From a methanotrophic endosymbiont of Bathymodiolus puteoserpentis (Logatchev) (GTDB lineage: Bacteria > Pseudomonadota > Gammaproteobacteria > Methylococcales > Methylomonadaceae): a DNA stretch of 64,000 nucleotides. The position numbers were made by a program, and so were the translations under genes. Shown here piece after piece: positions 59,763 to 64,000 of this stretch (the first letter of the stretch is position 1; every line of letters starts with the position of its first letter). The stretch covers positions 46,284 to 110,283 of the forward strand of contig NZ_FQTQ01000064.1 in assembly GCF_900128525.1 (NCBI RefSeq). The letters are read 5' to 3'. The notes beneath the pieces are model-generated. The model did no database searches. It saw nothing but the letters and a program-made list of their open reading frames with translations, and had not been told where the DNA came from.

Positions 59763-62457
59763 TTATAAATGCAGTGTTAGTAATTGTAGTGTTTTAAAGT
59801 CAAGACTCTCAACAGGCGTACCTGTACTAAGAGTCGCAACATAGACATCAATATTTGTATTTCCTGAAATAGGTAAGCTGATTAATTCAGATATCTCACT
59901 ACTATAAGAGGCATTTACTTGCCAAGCAGCAATACCAGAAACTGACGTTAGTTGACCTTGCGCATTTCTGACTAAAGAGAATGTTTCACCGTTCAGAATA
60001 TACACAATATAAACATCAACAGCACCCGCTTTATCCATGTTTTCATAGGCCAAAGCAAGTACTTGTTGACCTTGATTGCGCCAAGTAATTAATCGTGTAC
60101 TGTATAGCTCCGAGAATTTAATCATCCAATCGTCGTTAAAGTCTGGAATGGTAAAGTTACTGTCATTAGGTGTTGCTATATTTGCGGCCTTAGCCATAAC
60201 AATATGCTGTGCCTGCGTTTGATTGGGCGCAGTACTCCAGAATTCAGCCTGTCTAGCAGCACCGCCTAATAAAGAACCAATATTGAGTTGAGCATTGCTA
60301 ACGGTTGCGGTACTTTTATTGCGGTCTTGGTGAATATAAATTAAGCCCTGTTTAGCATCACTACTTCCCGTTACTATTAAAGGGGCGAGGCTATTGCTAA
60401 CGAAAACTGATTTTTGTAAGTTCATACTAGTAAAGTTAGTAAAATCAATTCCGTGACTCACAAATGAGCTTATTGTACTGGCGGTACTAAACATAGTCTC
60501 TGATAAATGTAAGCCGAGCGCAGGGCCGCCACGAACACCACCAGGCATTCGAATGCCTGGGCCAGCTGCACCACTGGCTAACTCAGTAAACCAAAGTTTG
60601 CGGGTTAATAGTTCATCATCTTCTTGAGTGAAACCGAAAAAATAGCCCGGCTGGTTAGGGTTGGGCAACCAAGCATCAGAAGGCCCCCACTCACCATTCA
60701 AGACCGGCTTAGCGCTTGCCTGGTTACTTGTCCACCAAGAAAGGATATTTGCTTGCTCTGTTACCGTTGCAGTTCCTATGTCAGAGGCAGGATTATTCCA
60801 AGGCTCACGATTATTGGGCAGGTAAAGGTGCGGTAATACGGCATCAAAGGTAGGGCTATCATAAATAAAGCTACCTAAGGCCCCGCGTGGATCAAGAGCG
60901 GTGGAGCTAGAAACTAGCAAGTGCTCATCATCTAGGCTACGGACGTGTGCGGCTAACTCGGTAATGAACTTTTGACGAATTTGAGCATCTTTATTGGCAT
61001 CGATATCTGGGCGAGTCCACTCAAATGAGTCCCATTCATTTAAAATTTCATAAGCAAAGACGGCATCGCCATAACCGCTATTATTGATCGTATTAATGAC
61101 CCAGCTCCAGCGCGTTTTTGCCATAGTGAGTACATCAGGGTTAGTGTAGAAATTATTAATATCAGTGAGTGGTCCGCCTTGACTGGTATGCCAAGCCGTA
61201 CGCGGTAAATAGTTGTCATAGAAAAAAGTATCAAAAGGGCTAATTAATACATAGATACCGTTTTCGGCACTAAGGCGTAAAATATCAATAATAAAATCAG
61301 CCATTTTAGCATTAAAGGTACCACGGGGACTTTCTAGCCAATAAGCACAATTAGCTTGATTAAACGGGGCATTATTGGGTACATTTAAGGAGAAATCTTC
61401 TAAAAAGAGGCGCATAACAGTAATGCCATTCGCTTTTAATTGAGCCATATAGTCGCTTACTTTTTGTCTAGCCTCTGGATTTTTTGTAAAATTATGACAT
61501 TGCTTGCCTGTCCAGATATCGTCATTGTACAGATAGCGGATAGCATCGTCTTGATGTAAATATTGCGTACCAATAGGAATTAAGGCCTGACCATTTTCTT
61601 TAATAAAATAACGTCCGCCAGGGGCTATTGCGGCAAGTCCTTGATATTTATCAGCTGGAATTGCACTCTTTAAAGCGCTAATAGAGGTCGTAGATAAAGG
61701 CTTAGAATAAGCAATAGGTCCAAAATTATTGACTTCATCATAGGCGCGGACAGCAAAATAATACTGAGTACTTGGGAGTAAGCCCATGACGCGGATATTA
61801 GTCGTCGCATAAAAATCAAAGTTGGCTTGCTGATTAAAGGGCCACTGCCTAGCTTGTTGAAAGTTATCTTCAGTAATAGGCTGGGTTGAATAACGTATAT
61901 CAAAACCAGAAGCCATGCCTGTGTTAAAACTATCGCCAGGGTTATTCCACTGTAGCCTAACAGAGTATGGGCGTGGGTGTGCGGCAATAAAGTTAGCAAC
62001 CATACTTGGAGCTTGCACATCATTATTCGTTTGAAACAGCAATCGTGTATAGGCGGAAGGGCCGCTCAAGCCAGACTGAGAACTGCTTTGAGGGCTATGT
62101 TTTAATTCTACATACTCATCAATCAGGACAGGTAAAGTAAAGAGTAAAGCAGGGGGGCTAATATTTCTATTGTCAGAATAATCACGCGTACTGCCACTGT
62201 CATCAGAAACAATAATAGTATTAATACCAATGCTATCGCCGTCGTTATGGCTAGTATTGGGTAGTAATTCCCAAGGAATAGCAACCTCTATGCTATAGCC
62301 TTCATCAATATCTGATGGGGTATTTACGGTGCCTCGATAGGTTACGTGATAGCGAATGCCATCTAAAGTATGTGGGTCTAAAATACCGGATGCACCTCCA
62401 TTACCTGTGCCGGCATTAAAACTCCGTCGCGATACAATGCCCTGGCCACTAATAGGG
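59763..62457 (-). pseudogene. Glycoside hydrolase (GH5-like) gene cut at its 5' side by an IS element
   Basis: Open reading frame of about 898 codons that continues upstream, without a start codon, straight into the inverted repeat of the IS element at 62458; the true N-terminus lies beyond. A TTG at 62069 is only an in-frame triplet. The remaining protein, N- to C-terminal: a CBM9-like beta domain (about residues 1-120 of the remnant, with GYSIEVAIPWELLPN and GDSIGINTIIVSDDSG), a fibronectin-III-like domain (NFIAAHPRPYSVRLQWNNPG, LLPSTQYYFAVRAYDE), and a GH5-like TIM barrel with acid/base glutamate in EILNEWDSFEW and nucleophile in KPVLNGEWGPSDAW. Probably secreted. Same strand as the glycosyltransferases. 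Confidence 0.8.
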
Positions 62458-62469
62458 TAACGGTGTCCG
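62458..62469 (+). repeat. Left terminal inverted repeat of the IS4-type element
   Basis: TAACGGTGTCCG, identical to the reverse complement of 63989-64000. It lies 8 bases outside the transposase stop codon, the expected place. Confidence 0.82.
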
Positions 62470-62477
62470 ACATTTTA

Positions 62478-63764
62478 TTACAGATATGCCATCAAAACAG
62501 GTCGGAGCTTGCGCTCAAAGAGCCATGTGGCGCTTTTCTTTAGGAAATTGTTTTTTAAGAACCGCCAAGCTTGTTTGGTAATCTTAGATAGTTTTCTAAA
62601 AAAAGCACGATTATAATTGCCTTCCCAGTCAATACAGTATGCGGTTTCTTTTGCTTCATGGCGTTTTTGTTGTGTTTGATGGTCTTCTTCCAAGCCCATC
62701 TCCTGTCCCTTTTTATTTAGAAATAAGCGCATGAGTATATGTGTAACCAATGCCAATAAAGCTTGTTGCTCAATAGCAATAGGTGATTTCCCCCATGCTT
62801 TGGCATTAGCCATATCTGTTTTGTAATTATCAAAATATTTTTCTTCATCCCAGCGTCGGTGATAAAGAAAAGCAATCATACCAGGTGACAATGTAAAATC
62901 ATTACTGAGATATTCATAAACTTTGCCGTCAGGCGATACGAATTGTATTAATCGCCAAACTTGTTTTGAGCTATTAAGTTGAATTTTCCTATCAGACACA
63001 ATATTCTCATTAACTGCCGACTGTTCAACATGACTTTCCTCAAGAATTTGATATTTGAAAGTCGATTTCATTCGTGTAATCACTGTCACATCGTATTTTG
63101 TTTTACGTAAATCCCAATAACGCGCTTCAATAAAGGCGCGGTCAACCACAAAAAGTGCATTTTTTTTGCAAGTCCAGTGAGAACCTTCCCAGCTTTCTTT
63201 GATAAAGCGCATTTCATCAATAGAGCGAGTTTCTGTCTGACTATCAATGGCAATCCCTGCTCGCATATCATAGGTCGTCATATTCATGTGCCCTTTCTTA
63301 TTATCAGTCCCACCCTGGCCTGGATAAATCGGTTGATAATGACTTGATTCATTTTGATAACTCGCATCTATGGCAAAAATAGAGCGCATCCCCAACTCTT
63401 CTTTTCCCGAAAACCTGTCGGGCAGTTCATTTCTTGCAGAAGTCACCAAGACTTGGACAGCCTGTTTCAATATTTTGCTGCGTGATGAATTGGCTAATGC
63501 ATCTGACCATGTTGAGCGGGCTAAGGGGGCTTTTTCAGCGGTGTCATCAATGTCGAATAAAGATTGAATTTGTTCTCGTAGTATCTTTGTTCCCTGAAAT
63601 TGACGTAAGCAGCCTAATAAAATAAAAAACTCAGCAGAGAGTACAGAATATTTTTGGCGTGAAAAGCGAACTTTATCTAGGGCTTTTTGCATGGGCAAGA
63701 ACCATTCTCCCAAAACGGTGTTATCCATCAGTGTGGATTGCAAGCTATCTAATCTTTTTGACAT
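62478..63764 (-). CDS. IS4-family transposase
   Basis: 428 residues, apparently intact. The DDE catalytic residues are in FAIDASYQNE (first D), FVVDRAFIEARY (second D) and the IS4 YREK signature YHRRWDEEKYFDNYK, in which the spacing Y-x2-R-x3-E-x6-K is exact. Two consecutive stop codons (TAA TAA) end the frame, 8 bases inside the inverted repeat. The hydrolase remnant is in the same frame beyond these stops, so read-through is not possible without suppression. About 225 bases lie between its start and the right repeat. Confidence 0.92.
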   Translation of the reverse strand: MSKRLDSLQSTLMDNTVLGEWFLPMQKALDKVRFSRQKYSVLSAEFFILLGCLRQFQGTKILREQIQSLFDIDDTAEKAPLARSTWSDALANSSRSKILKQAVQVLVTSARNELPDRFSGKEELGMRSIFAIDASYQNESSHYQPIYPGQGGTDNKKGHMNMTTYDMRAGIAIDSQTETRSIDEMRFIKESWEGSHWTCKKNALFVVDRAFIEARYWDLRKTKYDVTVITRMKSTFKYQILEESHVEQSAVNENIVSDRKIQLNSSKQVWRLIQFVSPDGKVYEYLSNDFTLSPGMIAFLYHRRWDEEKYFDNYKTDMANAKAWGKSPIAIEQQALLALVTHILMRLFLNKKGQEMGLEEDHQTQQKRHEAKETAYCIDWEGNYNRAFFRKLSKITKQAWRFLKNNFLKKSATWLFERKLRPVLMAYL

Positions 63765-63988
63765 TATTTAAGCGTAAGTGACTGATTATAAATGGTAATA
63801 CGCAAACAAATCCTATTCGACCTGTCAAGCCTTTTTTTGCATTATTTTCAATCAATTAGAACGCCTGTCCTTCCCTCTGAGCGCCACTTTTTCGTGCAAT
63901 TGAATTCCGTAAAAGTTGGTTTTTACACCTTAGGAAACTTATTATCACCCATAGATTTGATGTATGTCTACCATCTTATGTATTGTTG
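63765..63988. other. 5' leader of the IS element
   Basis: About 224 bases between the transposase start and the right inverted repeat. T-rich GC-poor sequence; it probably contains the transposase promoter, but I could not single out good hexamers. Confidence 0.35.
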
Positions 63989-64000
63989 CGGACACCGTTA
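63989..64000 (-). repeat. Right terminal inverted repeat of the IS4-type element
   Basis: CGGACACCGTTA, perfect inverse of 62458-62469. It may continue past the window end. Confidence 0.8.

Larger units (their letters stand above)
62458..64000. mobile_element. IS4-family insertion sequence, about 1543 bases
   Basis: Bounded by 12-base perfect inverted repeats at 62458-62469 and 63989-64000, the second ending exactly at the last base of the window. It contains a single transposase gene on the minus strand. The target duplication cannot be checked because the right flank is outside. The left flank lies inside the hydrolase reading frame. Size and single gene suit IS4-family elements. Confidence 0.85.

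Noticed and set aside
59763..62069. Treating the hydrolase as a complete 768-residue protein starting at TTG 62069
   Set aside because: Coding continues upstream in the same frame to the IS boundary, there is no signal peptide at the TTG, and the start cuts into the domain.

Overview
The window is a 64 kb stretch of a moderately AT-rich gammaproteobacterial chromosome. The evidence is the spc/alpha ribosomal protein order, cmoA/cmoB, oxygen-dependent hemF, an E. coli-like 16S-tRNA-Ile-tRNA-Ala-23S-5S operon with boxA sites, ubiK, and a Xanthomonas-type (Xps-ordered) type II secretion operon. The 16S sequence and the gene mixture look to me like a marine type I methanotroph (Methylococcales). 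That assignment is an impression from memory: Gammaproteobacteria is secure, the order is not. Nothing here is phage, CRISPR or classical defence DNA; most of the window is core chromosome.

Layout. 1-7.5 kb: the end of rplE, then rpsN-rpsH-rplF-rplR-rpsE-rpmD-rplO-secY-rpmJ, an internal promoter, and rpsM-rpsK-rpsD-rpoA-rplQ with a strong terminator. 7.8-17.4 kb: a tetrapyrrole region (hemC, hemD, hemX, hemY, then hemF and hemB) interleaved with the wobble-uridine tRNA modification pair cmoB/cmoA, an MlaC-like periplasmic lipid carrier and aroE. 17.7-22 kb: a small RRM-like protein and a 1240-residue MASE1-CHASE-GAF-PAS-GGDEF-EAL cyclic-di-GMP protein. 22-26.7 kb: MepK-like and LdtD-like cell-wall enzymes whose genes overlap tail to tail, and a LonB-like protease. 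27-36 kb: ispB, the rplU-rpmA-obgE-proB series, a PP-loop/DUF814 protein coupled to a TusA-like protein and a cation efflux transporter, argJ, and a MutT-ThiE-like fusion. 36-42 kb: an rRNA operon driven by three tandem near-consensus promoters. 42-45 kb: a recD without recB or recC beside it, ubiK, and a MarR regulator with a cysteine-rich tail. 45.4-55.8 kb: a complete type II secretion operon, gspE-F-G-H-I-J-K-L-M-N/C-D. 56-64 kb: two glycosyltransferases and a large glycoside hydrolase, all leftward, with an IS4-family element inserted in the 5' part of the hydrolase gene.

The genes fall into working groups: translation and protein export at the left; haem synthesis next; cyclic-di-GMP signalling beside peptidoglycan remodelling; sulfur-linked PP-loop chemistry with metal export; and outer-membrane secretion followed by polysaccharide genes. 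No wholly new system is obvious. The best candidates for something under-described are the PP-loop/DUF814-TusA-CDF triplet, the MarR protein with a four-cysteine tail, the RRM/RRKGDRRRK small protein next to the cyclic-di-GMP enzyme, and the IS-broken CBM9-like/Fn3/GH5-like hydrolase. All functional calls come from reading sequence and remembered family features; no database search was run.
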